In this document: piece after piece, positions 1 to 7,144 of the stretch
Layout: each line of letters starts with the position of its first letter
Numbering within the stretch: the first letter of the stretch is position 1
From: Prevotellaceae bacterium
GTDB taxonomy: Bacteria; Bacteroidota; Bacteroidia; Bacteroidales; UBA932
Length of the DNA: 7,635 bases
Assembly (NCBI GenBank): GCA_031259225.1
Contig: JAIRLT010000034.1
Coordinates: forward strand, 1 to 7,635
Direction of reading: 5' to 3'
The notes under the pieces: generated by a model
What the model saw: the letters and a program-made list of their open reading frames with translations, nothing else
What the model was told of the DNA's origin: nothing
Databases searched by the model: none
Position numbers and translations under genes: made by a program

Positions 1-43
1 CAAAGATGCTTCATGTTATTGTAATTTTTGTTTATTATTCACT

Positions 44-212
44 CCGTCGGCTTTATTTCTATCAGTTTTATAGTCGTCGGCTTTATTGCCGTCGGCTTCA
101 GCCGACGGTTAAAAAAGATTTCCATCTCTTTTGGGCTTTAGCCCCCCTATGTATGGGCTAAAGCCCTGAAAATAGAGATCACCATCTTCCGTCGGCTAAA
201 GCCGACGGCAAT
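44..212. repeat. Composite palindromic extragenic repeat
   Basis: Positions 86-144 and 155-212 are imperfect inverted copies of each other around a centre near 145-154. Each half holds a self-complementary hairpin of the type CCGTCGGCT..AGCCGACGG (89-108 and 189-208) and an inner arm GGGCTTTAGCCC (133-144) or its exact complement GGGCTAAAGCCC (155-166). ATCTCT (124-129) and AGAGAT (174-179) also match between the arms. Further direct partial copies of (C)CGTCGGCTTTAT start at 44 and 75. No reading frame is supported here. This is the architecture of a REP- or MITE-like dispersed element. It lies just after the stop of the 52-codon lipoprotein gene and could act as a transcription barrier, but no T-tract follows the hairpins, so I do not call an intrinsic terminator. 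Confidence 0.75.
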
Positions 213-213
213 A

Positions 214-372
214 TTATTCATTGGAATACACGACCACACCGGACGATGCCGCCGGTTTATTATCGCCGGTATAATATACCGGAATGTTTTCCACATGGGA
301 AACTGTTCGTTTTTGCGTAGCGCAACCCGTTGCCAATAGCAACAAGCAAAAGAAAAGAAGAATTTTTTTCAT
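214..372 (-). CDS. Short lipoprotein, 52 residues
   Basis: An ATG at 372 opens a 52-codon frame ending in TAA at 214-216. The protein starts MKKILLFFCLLLLATGC: two lysines, a hydrophobic stretch of about 11 residues, then a lipobox (L-A-T-G-C) with Cys17 as the expected lipidation site. The mature part is only 36 residues and contains a VENIPVYYTGDN segment, ending VVVYSNE. The compact, complete signal makes a real gene likely despite its size. Cys17 is followed by ATQKR rather than acidic residues, so it lacks the Bacteroidota surface-export signal and may stay in the periplasmic leaflet. No Bacteroidota -7 motif (TAnnTTTG) lies directly upstream. The nearest good promoter is at 791-821, which would give a leader of about 410 nt through a structured RNA. 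The function is unknown; small lipoproteins of this kind are common and often lack domains. Confidence 0.7.
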   Translation of the reverse strand: MKKILLFFCLLLLATGCATQKRTVSHVENIPVYYTGDNKPAASSGVVVYSNE

Positions 373-560
373 AGCATTTAATTTTTTATTGTTATTACTT
401 TTTGCAGCGCTGGGATTATTTTATACACATACCCACAAACACAAATGACTTTATAAAACAACCCCCTGCTGCAAGTTTTTATCCGCTGCCAATAATTGCA
501 GAAATTTCGTTCTACAATTCATTACTTCAACTCTTATCGTGATTTTTTCCTTCTTCCACC
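373..560. other. Intergenic or leader region, no gene seen
   Basis: This A+T-rich stretch lies between the small lipoprotein start and the structured RNA. I find no convincing reading frame, tRNA or clear promoter in it. On the minus strand a TTTG near 443-446 lies 18 nt upstream of TAAAATAA, a poor match to the Bacteroidota -33/-7 promoter. If the promoter at 791-821 reads through, this stretch would be the 3' part of the lipoprotein's 5' leader. Confidence 0.4.
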
Positions 561-659
561 AAAAAACCAAGAGTGGAAATAGATGATGAACTTACTAGTA
601 CTTGAGGTTCTGGAAGACCCACACTGCAAATAAGTACAACAACCCATATCCACTCTTGG
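561..659 (-). terminator. Possible terminator or pseudoknot arm with U6 tract
   Basis: On the minus strand CCAAGAGTGGA (659-649) is followed 71 nt later by its perfect complement TCCACTCTTGG (577-567) and then six T (566-561). An 11-bp stem directly before a T-run resembles an intrinsic terminator, but the loop is far larger than usual. The first arm sits in the terminal loop of the 596-717 rod, so pairing would form a pseudoknot or compete with the rod. A T-run directly follows only on the minus strand, which supports minus-strand transcription. A competing shorter stem, TTCCAC (579-574) with GTGGAA (559-554), spans the T-run. Termination is inference; the complementarity is seen directly. 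Confidence 0.4.
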
Positions 660-717
660 CAAGGTTGCTTTTACTTATATTCACGCAGTGTAGAAATTTT
701 CCAGATTTCAAGTACTA
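596..717 (-). ncRNA. Structured RNA, possible 6S-Flavo-like
   Basis: Read on the minus strand, 122 nt fold into a long interrupted rod. TAGTACTTGA (717-708) pairs with TCAAGTACTA (605-596). TCTGGAA pairs with TTCCAGA (615-609) after a small asymmetric loop. ACACTGC (691-685) pairs with GCAGTGT (627-621), and ATAAGTA pairs with TACTTAT (636-630). CAACC and GGTTG then close a terminal loop holding CCAAGAGTGGA. Five helices separated by internal loops with no open frame indicate a functional RNA. The rod shape and length fit what is known of the short Bacteroidota 6S RNA variant (6S-Flavo), which would sequester RNA polymerase, but I cannot confirm the family. Alternatives are another Bacteroidales RNA motif or a cis-acting leader of the lipoprotein at 372. 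A strong promoter lies about 75 nt upstream, so the primary transcript probably begins near 784 and might be processed. Confidence 0.55.
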
Positions 718-737
718 AGCAGAATAAAAGTTAAAGC

Positions 738-756
738 GATATATTTTTAATATATC
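738..756 (-). other. AU-rich hairpin in the RNA leader
   Basis: The minus strand reads GATATATT-AAA-AATATATC, a perfect 8-bp stem with a 3-nt loop. It lies between the predicted transcription start (near 784) and the rod at 717. It could be a 5' stabilising hairpin or a processing site. In such A+T-rich DNA a chance palindrome is also possible. Confidence 0.3.
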
Positions 757-790
757 CAATTCAAAATGTCAAAGAAACATATTAACGGCG

Positions 791-821
791 CAAATATAAA
801 ACTAATTTTTTTAATTCCAAA
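791..821 (-). promoter_or_regulatory. Bacteroidota housekeeping promoter
   Basis: The minus strand carries TTTG (821-818), a 19-nt spacer, then TATATTTG (798-791). This matches the known Bacteroidota primary-sigma consensus, -33 TTTG and -7 TAnnTTTG with a spacer near 19-21. Transcription would start around 784-786 and run leftward into the hairpin at 738-756 and the rod at 596-717. It is the only full match I found in the intergenic parts of this window. It sits just outside the dispersed repeat block. Confidence 0.7.
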
Positions 822-854
822 TTTTATTTTCGATTTATTTTGATTTTTCTTGCG

Positions 855-1150
855 CCAGCCAATTCCCAATTCTTCTGGATTGCTTCGCTTCGCTCGCAAT
901 GACGCCCGCCGCACCGTCATTTCGAGCGGAGCGAAGCGGAGTCGAGAAATCTGCTACGTCCTGCACTTGCTGCTTTGCATCGCCCTGCATTCCGGGGCAG
1001 TTTCCTCCACTTCGCGCGCTCGTCCCTCGCGCGCTCCGGTCGGAATGACGGATACGACGTGGGTTGGTAACGTTTGTCCTCACCCCCCAGCCCCCTCTCC
1101 CGGCGGAGAGGGGGTGGCTGGCGCTCTCGCAAGGTCGCCAAATTTATAGA
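855..1150. repeat. Mosaic of dispersed non-coding repeats
   Basis: This G+C-rich block is sharply distinct from the A+T-rich DNA to its left. It strings together low-complexity modules: ATTGCTTCGCTTCGCTCGCA (879-898), then a related GAGCGGAGCGAAGCGGAG module near 924-941, then a CGCGCGCTC-rich part near 1013-1037. A perfect 10-bp hairpin, CCCCCTCTCC-CGGC-GGAGAGGGGG (1091-1114), ends the series. Such modules recur between genes in many bacterial genomes and give spurious open frames on both strands (for example 850-1149 plus and 835-1083 minus), which I do not accept as genes. The block lies directly beyond the stop of the DUF5018-like lipoprotein gene and may have disrupted its 3' end. Confidence 0.75.
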
Positions 1151-1162
1151 GGACATAACCAA

Positions 1163-1609
1163 TCATAAGCGCCGCCTTATAATTGCCTTAGTATCGGAAA
1201 AATCAGCGCCCAACACCGGCACATCTAATTTTATTGTAACAAAATATTCCCGTTTCCTCGAACCATTCACCACCGCAATGGTTCTCTTCCGCTCAGCATC
1301 GCCTTCGGGAATGGAAAAATCATAAGTCGCCGAATCCAACGTTGCCCGTTCAGGCATTTCCGCTTCAAATTGCACTTTGGAGAGGTCGCTATCCATGTGC
1401 ACTTCCGGGAAAGTGATTTCTTTTGTGCGTTCATCCACGGCGCCTATAATAGTTTCCGTACCTGTAACACCGCCATTAACAATTTTTATACTCTTTATAA
1501 TAGTCAAGTCGGGGGAATTCGAAGTATCGTATTTTTCCTCGCTGCACGAAACAAACAGTGCAACAAAAAGGATAAACAGTAAATTGATGTATTTGTTTAT
1601 GCTCTTCAT
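1163..1609 (-). CDS. DUF5018-like lipoprotein, third gene of susCD operon
   Basis: This 148-residue protein starts at ATG 1609, 32 bp after the susD stop, and ends with TGA at 1163. Residues 1-21 are a lipoprotein signal (hydrophobic run to LFVSC) with Cys22 lipidated. SEEK follows, acidic residues typical of surface-exported Bacteroidota lipoproteins. Residues about 36-128 look like one bacterial Ig-like DUF5018-type domain: IIKSIKIVNG, an ITFPEV strand, a SDLSKVQFEAEMPERATLD segment, YDFSIP, and a closing VNGSRKREYFVTIKL strand. The family assignment comes from memory of the pattern. Proteins in this position of susCD operons are usually accessory surface ligand binders, and many carry a further C-terminal domain. 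Here only about 20 residues follow (VLGADFSDTK then AIIRRRL), and the gene stops beside a repeat block, so a 3' truncation is plausible. Confidence 0.75.
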   Translation of the reverse strand: MKSINKYINLLFILFVALFVSCSEEKYDTSNSPDLTIIKSIKIVNGGVTGTETIIGAVDERTKEITFPEVHMDSDLSKVQFEAEMPERATLDSATYDFSIPEGDAERKRTIAVVNGSRKREYFVTIKLDVPVLGADFSDTKAIIRRRL

Positions 1610-1641
1610 AATTTCATTTTTTTATATTAAACATTTATTCC

Positions 1642-3528
1642 TTATAAATCCGAAGGCCAACCTTCTGTTTGATCCAATACATAGCCCTTATTTTGATAAG
1701 CTATCCGTTGGTTTCTTCCCACCGGCGCCAAATAAGGATTGACGCCCGTTACATTAAGGAAAGGCAAGCGTCCCTGTATGTTGGTCGGCGAGTAGAAACC
1801 GACCATGCCGGCGTCATTGCTACCATCGTAAATGGTTACTACTCCAGCCATATCGGTAACTGCCAGTATGCCCTTTTCTGCAGGAATAAGTAATGCTGAT
1901 TTTAGTTCGGGCGCATTGGCGTCTATCCATGTTCCCCTTAGTAGATCGGGATTTTTGGTATCGTCCATATATTCCAATTTTTTCCACCGCCGGAGGTCTA
2001 ATATGCGGGAATGTTCAAAAGCCAGTTCCATGCGCCGTTCGCGGCGGATTTCCCAAAGCAGTTGGGGTACATCGCCCCGATCGGGACTGTCCGGCAAGGC
2101 GGATAAATCCATCGCAACCGTTTTTTTCACGCCTGCCGCAACAGCATCTGCATGCAGGGGTCTATCGCGAATTTTATTGATAGACGCATCTATGTCTGCT
2201 TGCGTAACGGGCGCTTCGCCGAGTGTTCCCAATTCGGCTTTTGCTTCTATCCAGTTCAGCAGCACTTCTGCATAACGTAAAACAGGATAATCGTTTTGGT
2301 TTTTTGCTCCCATATGTTCCTGATCAATAGCAGTGCCATTATCAATATATTCAAGCCCCTTCCTGCTTATAAATTTAGCTGTATAAAGGCAAGAACTCCG
2401 GGCGTTAATAGTTAATTTTTTGTAGAACGTCGCTTCAAAACGCGGGTCGCGGGTGGCTATGAGGTTACTGAGCGTAAAGTCTTTGTTTGCCGCATCCGAA
2501 GACGTTTGCCAGTCGGTGCCGTCGCTGCAAAGGAATGACTTCACCAAAGCTAAATTGGCATTATAGTATCTTCCTTCCGACATATTACAGCTATGCGCCA
2601 CCGCATGGAGGACGTCATGAGCCACATCGTAATGCCGGTAGAATATCACTTCTTTACTGCCTGCTAAATCATAGGAGCCAAACAGCGCACGAAATTCGGT
2701 ATCGAAACTATATTTGTTGCTATTCTTTACCACTTCTGCCGCTTCTACCGCCAAACTTAAAAATTTCCTGGCGCGTTCGGTATCGTTTTTATGGTATTTT
2801 TGCCATGTGCCTTCAAATAATGCCAGCCGGCTGATAAGGCTTGCCACTACATACCGGTTTACATTCATTGCGCCGTCATCCACCCTAACATTATAGAGTG
2901 CAAACTTCCAGTCATCGTATACTGCATCCATGACTTCATTCCTGGGCGTACGCGGTTTGTAAAGGTCGTCGTAGTCGGTATCTTTCAATTCATGGTCGTA
3001 GTAAGGCACATCGCCGAATACCGTTACTAATCCGGCATAATCTATTGACCGGAAGAAACGCGCTATTCCCGTCCAGTGGTTCTTTTGCTCCGCAGTGAGG
3101 ATACTGCCCATCCGGGTTTCAATACGGTCAAGCATAATATTGGCTTTACGCAGCCATGCAAAATTCCAGGTGGGACCGCTGTATCCTGCTAACCATTCAT
3201 CCAGGTCGGAGGCAGAGGTACTGCCCCGGCTGGAGGGTACGGAAAGTTCAAAATTCGTTTGCGTACCATTGTTTATCACATCATCGTTGAAACGATACCC
3301 GTTATGTGCTGTATAAGCATATTTATTTGCAGTATTATACCCTACAAAATAACGTGGATAAAATCCATTAGCATACAATCTTAATTTATTTTCGTCTGTC
3401 CAGTAGTTATCATCATTCGACTGCGTCAATTGCGGGCGGTCGAGGTAATCTTCACAACCGGTAAGGGAAAACAGTATAAGCGAAGAAAGCAGTATTATTG
3501 TTGTTTTTATATTCATTGTTGTGTTCAT
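1642..3528 (-). CDS. SusD/RagB-family surface glycan-binding lipoprotein
   Basis: This 628-residue outer-membrane lipoprotein forms the lid of a SusC transporter and captures extracellular ligand, typically oligosaccharide. The signal peptide ends in a lipobox, SLTGC, with Cys25 lipidated, and EDYLD follows as a surface-export signal. Family landmarks appear in order: YWTDENKLRLYANGFY (42-57), the RFFRSIDYAGLVTVFGDVPY segment (157-176), NDYPVLRYAEVLLNWIEAKA (412-431), and the IRRERRMELAFEHSRILDLRRW region (494-515). A typical C-terminal LLIPAEK (546-552) and an RIAYQNKGY end follow. The length fits the upper part of the family range. I took ATG 3528, 22 bp after susC; an in-frame ATG at 3516 would shorten the signal by four residues and is also possible. 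No intact enzyme gene nearby reveals the ligand. The protein is complete. Confidence 0.95.
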   Translation of the reverse strand: MNTTMNIKTTIILLSSLILFSLTGCEDYLDRPQLTQSNDDNYWTDENKLRLYANGFYPRYFVGYNTANKYAYTAHNGYRFNDDVINNGTQTNFELSVPSSRGSTSASDLDEWLAGYSGPTWNFAWLRKANIMLDRIETRMGSILTAEQKNHWTGIARFFRSIDYAGLVTVFGDVPYYDHELKDTDYDDLYKPRTPRNEVMDAVYDDWKFALYNVRVDDGAMNVNRYVVASLISRLALFEGTWQKYHKNDTERARKFLSLAVEAAEVVKNSNKYSFDTEFRALFGSYDLAGSKEVIFYRHYDVAHDVLHAVAHSCNMSEGRYYNANLALVKSFLCSDGTDWQTSSDAANKDFTLSNLIATRDPRFEATFYKKLTINARSSCLYTAKFISRKGLEYIDNGTAIDQEHMGAKNQNDYPVLRYAEVLLNWIEAKAELGTLGEAPVTQADIDASINKIRDRPLHADAVAAGVKKTVAMDLSALPDSPDRGDVPQLLWEIRRERRMELAFEHSRILDLRRWKKLEYMDDTKNPDLLRGTWIDANAPELKSALLIPAEKGILAVTDMAGVVTIYDGSNDAGMVGFYSPTNIQGRLPFLNVTGVNPYLAPVGRNQRIAYQNKGYVLDQTEGWPSDL

Positions 3529-3550
3529 ATTTTTCCATTATTATTTTTGG

Positions 3551-6500
3551 TTAAAAACTTAATTGTACGCCCACAGAGGCTGACTTAAACATTGGCGAGC
3601 CTGTTCCCGTACGTCCTGAATTATAGCTGTTATTACTGCTAAACATGGAATACCCCGAAATGGCTTCCGGGTCAATGGGCAATCCCCTGAGATGGTCGAA
3701 TGTAAAGAAATTTTCCAGCGACGCATAAACGCGGGCATTCGACAGGTAGATTTTTTTCAACCACTTTTCGGGAAGGGTGTAGCCAATGGTGATGTTCTTT
3801 ATCCTCAAATAAGCCATGTTCAATAAGTACCGGTTTTGTACTTGCAGGCTATAATTGGTATTTGAACTGCCATTATGCCATGCACGGGGATAAAAAGCGC
3901 CTGTCCGGTCAGGACGCCAGTAATCGCCGGCTATGGCTTGCGGCATGGCGCCGTCGTCAGCATGGAAACCCGGAATAGCTAATTGCCCCGAGCCCCATAT
4001 CTGCCGGCTACCCACGCCCTGAAAAAATATGGAAGCGTCAAATCCCTTATAATCCGCTCCCAGCCGGAAGCCGTATTCGTAGCGCGGCGTAGTATTCCCG
4101 ATAACTTTCCGGTCGCCAGGGTCGCCGAAAGTACCACGTCCGGAAGTGATGTACCCGTCGCCGTTCAAATCTACAAATTTCACATCGCCGGGGCGGAATA
4201 TCACTACGCCGTCACCGTTTTCAAGAAAAGTTTGGTACACCGGATTAGTACCAGCCAACTCGTACGACTCTTTAGCTGTGCCGTCGATAATAATCGTCGT
4301 TTTCTGTATTTTTCCGTCGGGACCATGTACAAAATCTTCTTCCTGGTACAACCGGTCGGTTATGTATCCCCAGATATCGCCGTAATGTGCACCGGTAGAC
4401 CAATTGGAACCAATAGACCTGTCTTCCCAAGGCGTCAGGTAATCGGCGCCTTTTGTTACACGGGTACTCGCATTCGCCAAAGTCGCCAGCGCATTTATGC
4501 CTAATCCGTTAGCGAACCTGTAATTAAAGTCCAATGCTATCTCCCAGCCATAGGTGCGCAGGTTGCCGTAATTACCCTGTGGAGCGCCCGCACCATAGGT
4601 ATGAGGCAAGGCATCTCCCCCGACAATCATGTTTTCCGTATCGCGACGGAACCAGTCAAAAGATATACCTATCATATTTTTTACCAGCCGTAAATCAACG
4701 CCAATATCCAAATTGGCAATCGTCTGCCAGGTGATGTCGCCGGATACCGCCGACGGCGCTGAAAAGCCCAAATACCGTCCATCGGTTCCCAGCCATTCCG
4801 TTTCAGACCGGCTTAATACCGGCACATACAAACTGTTGGAAACCGATTGGTCACCAACAATACCATACGAACCTCTAATTTTAGCAAAGCTTAATATTGT
4901 TTCCAGCGGTTTCATAAATTTTTCGTGGCTCAGTATCCATCCTGCCGAGAAAGAAGGGAACCATTGCCATTGTACCCTTTGCGGAAATTTAGAAGACCCG
5001 TCATAACGCAAATTGGCTTCCAGTAAATATTTATTGTCAAACGCATAATTGATACGCCCGAAGAAACCTAGTTGGGCATCCCAATTAGCGCCTCCGCCCA
5101 TATCTTTTGTACCGATAGCATAATTAAATTGCGGGTTTTCAAAATCCAGCAAATCTGTCCTTGACGCCCAATGATCCGCCCACCGGTTAGCGCTGCTGTT
5201 CATCCCAAGCATAAACTTGAATACATGCCATTCCGCTAATTTAAGGTTATACGTAGAATATACATTAAACGTATTATTGTCGGTAGAACTTGAGGAGCGG
5301 CTAATAGAGCTGCTTGTTACGCCGTATGTCCAAAAATCTATCTGATTGAACCTGTAGGCGGGAACTCCCCCGTTTTCCGTTATGTTCCCTTCGTCATCCA
5401 CAAATACCTGGTTACCGTTTTCATCCACCCATAGTACGGGCGAATATAATATATCCCCTCCCCTGAAAGTCGGGTAAGATCCTTCGCTTATATTTTCCTG
5501 TTTCGTATGTGCATAGTCGAATTGAAGGTTCCAATCTTCCGTAAAGTTAATGGTAGCTCCAAGGTTTATATTCATATATACATTACGAATGGAAGAGGTG
5601 GTTGTTGCTGCTAATTGGTAAACGGGTTCTTGCATCGGATTACCCTGTTGATCAACCGTACCTAAGGGCATCAGGCTACCCCAGCGGTAAGCATATAACC
5701 AGGGGTCATTCGCAATATTACCCTGGCTCGGATAGCGTTTCGTCCGGTCGGAATAAATAGCGCCGCCGTGTAATGTCAAGTATTTATTTACATCCGTTGT
5801 AACGCTCACAGAGGCATTGTAGCGTTTGAAATCATCCTGTTTGGCAGGCTTTGTCATTCCCGACTGGTCTAAAAAGCCTAACCCGATATAGTAAGTTGTT
5901 TTACCCGACCGCCCGTTGAGGGATAAGTTATGCGTCATGGTCGGCGCCCAGTCCTTCACCAAGGCATCCACCGCATTGTAAGTACGTACGCCTAACTTGA
6001 CACCGGCAGCATCTACATACCAGTCCCTGTTATACAGCACCGGGTCGTCCGGTTTCACTGTGCTGCCGTACTTGTCTACCCATGCCCTTGCCCTTGCAAG
6101 GCTCTCTTCATTTATTTTCCACATATTACCGACGGCGCCGGTGCCGGGATTTTCGGGATTACGGCTTCGGGCGGCATCCAAGACATATTGCAACCCGTCG
6201 ATGGTTGCCATATTTAATTCTTTTGCCCTGTTCTGCCACGAAAAATTCGCCGAATAGGTTACCGAAATAGATTCCGTTCTTGCGCCTTTTTTGGTCGTTA
6301 TCAAAATAACACCGAAGGCGCCTTTTGAGCCGTAAATAGAAGCCGAAGCAGCATCCTTTAACACGGATATAGACTCAATGTCATCCGGATTGACCAATTG
6401 GATACTTGGGATTTCTACATTATCCAACAAAATTAAAGGCGAAGAACTTCCCTGTAAAGAGCCTACCTGTCCCCTGATTTTCATAATCGGGTTGGAGCCG

Positions 6501-7024
6501 ATTTCACCACTGGCGACTACCACCGATAAGCCCGGTACGGAGCCCTGCAATCCGCGCCCAACGTCGGCAATGGGACGGCTGGCAAGTGTTTTTTCTACAT
6601 CTACCGACACTACCGCACCAGTGAGGTTTTCTTTCCGCTGCATCCCGTAGCCGACAACGACTACTTCGTCCAGTACTTTACTGTCTTCCTGCAATACAAT
6701 CCGCACAGTATTGGCTGCGCCTACCACATACGATTGCGTGTTGTACCCCAGAAACGAAACATTCAACGCCGCACCTTCGCGTACGATAATGGAAAATGTC
6801 CCATTTACATCCGTCATCGTTGCATTGGTCGTTCCCTTTTCGAAAACGGAAACGCCGGCAATTGTTTCCCCTTTGGCGTCCACCACCGTTCCGGCGATGG
6901 TTTTTGTTTGTCCTTGCGCGTTTGCTGACGCAATGCCGCACATCCACCACAGGCATATGCCTGCGACAAAGCATACTCTTTGAAAGAGCCTGCTGCTTGA
7001 TTTTTTTTGTTTTTTTAATTCCAT
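3551..7024 (-). CDS. SusC/RagA-family TonB-dependent outer-membrane transporter
   Basis: This 1157-residue protein imports oligomers bound by the adjacent SusD across the outer membrane, powered by TonB-ExbBD. A signal peptide covers residues 1-36 (KKQKK, hydrophobic core, cleavage after ASANA). Residues about 41-112 are the carboxypeptidase-regulatory-like domain (IAGTVVDAKGETIAGVSV and YNTQSYVV). The SusC signature DEVVVVGYG is at 119-127, and the plug follows to about 248, with LLDNVEIP, DDIESISVLKDAASASIYGS and GVILITTKKG. The remainder is the 22-strand barrel, including DLNGDG (952-957), YLRIKNITIGYTLP (1072-1085) and a terminal VGVQLSF with the usual aromatic end. No N-terminal STN signalling domain is present, so it is not an obvious ECF anti-sigma trans-envelope regulator. 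I chose ATG 7024; an in-frame TTG at 7030 would add only two residues. It is the first gene of the operon. Confidence 0.96.
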   Translation of the reverse strand: MELKKQKKSSSRLFQRVCFVAGICLWWMCGIASANAQGQTKTIAGTVVDAKGETIAGVSVFEKGTTNATMTDVNGTFSIIVREGAALNVSFLGYNTQSYVVGAANTVRIVLQEDSKVLDEVVVVGYGMQRKENLTGAVVSVDVEKTLASRPIADVGRGLQGSVPGLSVVVASGEIGSNPIMKIRGQVGSLQGSSSPLILLDNVEIPSIQLVNPDDIESISVLKDAASASIYGSKGAFGVILITTKKGARTESISVTYSANFSWQNRAKELNMATIDGLQYVLDAARSRNPENPGTGAVGNMWKINEESLARARAWVDKYGSTVKPDDPVLYNRDWYVDAAGVKLGVRTYNAVDALVKDWAPTMTHNLSLNGRSGKTTYYIGLGFLDQSGMTKPAKQDDFKRYNASVSVTTDVNKYLTLHGGAIYSDRTKRYPSQGNIANDPWLYAYRWGSLMPLGTVDQQGNPMQEPVYQLAATTTSSIRNVYMNINLGATINFTEDWNLQFDYAHTKQENISEGSYPTFRGGDILYSPVLWVDENGNQVFVDDEGNITENGGVPAYRFNQIDFWTYGVTSSSISRSSSSTDNNTFNVYSTYNLKLAEWHVFKFMLGMNSSANRWADHWASRTDLLDFENPQFNYAIGTKDMGGGANWDAQLGFFGRINYAFDNKYLLEANLRYDGSSKFPQRVQWQWFPSFSAGWILSHEKFMKPLETILSFAKIRGSYGIVGDQSVSNSLYVPVLSRSETEWLGTDGRYLGFSAPSAVSGDITWQTIANLDIGVDLRLVKNMIGISFDWFRRDTENMIVGGDALPHTYGAGAPQGNYGNLRTYGWEIALDFNYRFANGLGINALATLANASTRVTKGADYLTPWEDRSIGSNWSTGAHYGDIWGYITDRLYQEEDFVHGPDGKIQKTTIIIDGTAKESYELAGTNPVYQTFLENGDGVVIFRPGDVKFVDLNGDGYITSGRGTFGDPGDRKVIGNTTPRYEYGFRLGADYKGFDASIFFQGVGSRQIWGSGQLAIPGFHADDGAMPQAIAGDYWRPDRTGAFYPRAWHNGSSNTNYSLQVQNRYLLNMAYLRIKNITIGYTLPEKWLKKIYLSNARVYASLENFFTFDHLRGLPIDPEAISGYSMFSSNNSYNSGRTGTGSPMFKSASVGVQLSF

Positions 7025-7144
7025 AGACAAAGTAAATCTTGGTTAATAAATAATAACTGATAATTGTATGGTTGTTATCCGATAATTTCTGAAATTTTTT
7101 CGCGTCAGTGACTGGTTTCGCGGCGGGGCATATAAAATGCATGT
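7025..7144 (-). promoter_or_regulatory. susC upstream region with small palindrome
   Basis: This A+T-rich stretch must hold the susC leader, but I find no TTTG-N19-TAnnTTTG promoter in it. TTACTTTG lies only 4 bp before the ATG, too close to serve. An 11-bp odd palindrome, TTATCCGATAA, lies at 7075-7085, 50 bp before the start codon, and could be an operator half-site pair. At this length chance occurrence is quite possible. No Shine-Dalgarno motif precedes the ATG, as is normal in Bacteroidota. The promoter may be non-canonical or lie inside or beyond the tandem array upstream. Confidence 0.3.

Noticed and set aside
567..717. Integron attC site or insertion-sequence ends
   Set aside because: The interleaved inverted repeats lack the core sites of attC, no transposase or integrase is nearby, and the promoter plus U-tract on the same strand fit an RNA better.
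850..1162. Overlapping open frames on both strands in the repeat block
   Set aside because: Their products are arginine-, serine- and proline-rich translations of the GCTTCGCTTCGC-type and CCCCCTCTCC-type repeats, including the VIASEAKQS-like string commonly seen as spurious translation of such repeats. No domain or start signal supports them.
3983..4504. 173-codon plus-strand open frame inside the transporter gene
   Set aside because: It lies antisense within the strongly supported SusC coding sequence and shows no recognisable domain. The same applies to the other plus-strand frames between 1669 and 7026.
7025..7030. TTG start for susC at 7030
   Set aside because: ATG at 7024 is in frame only two codons later, gives the same signal peptide and is the more usual start.
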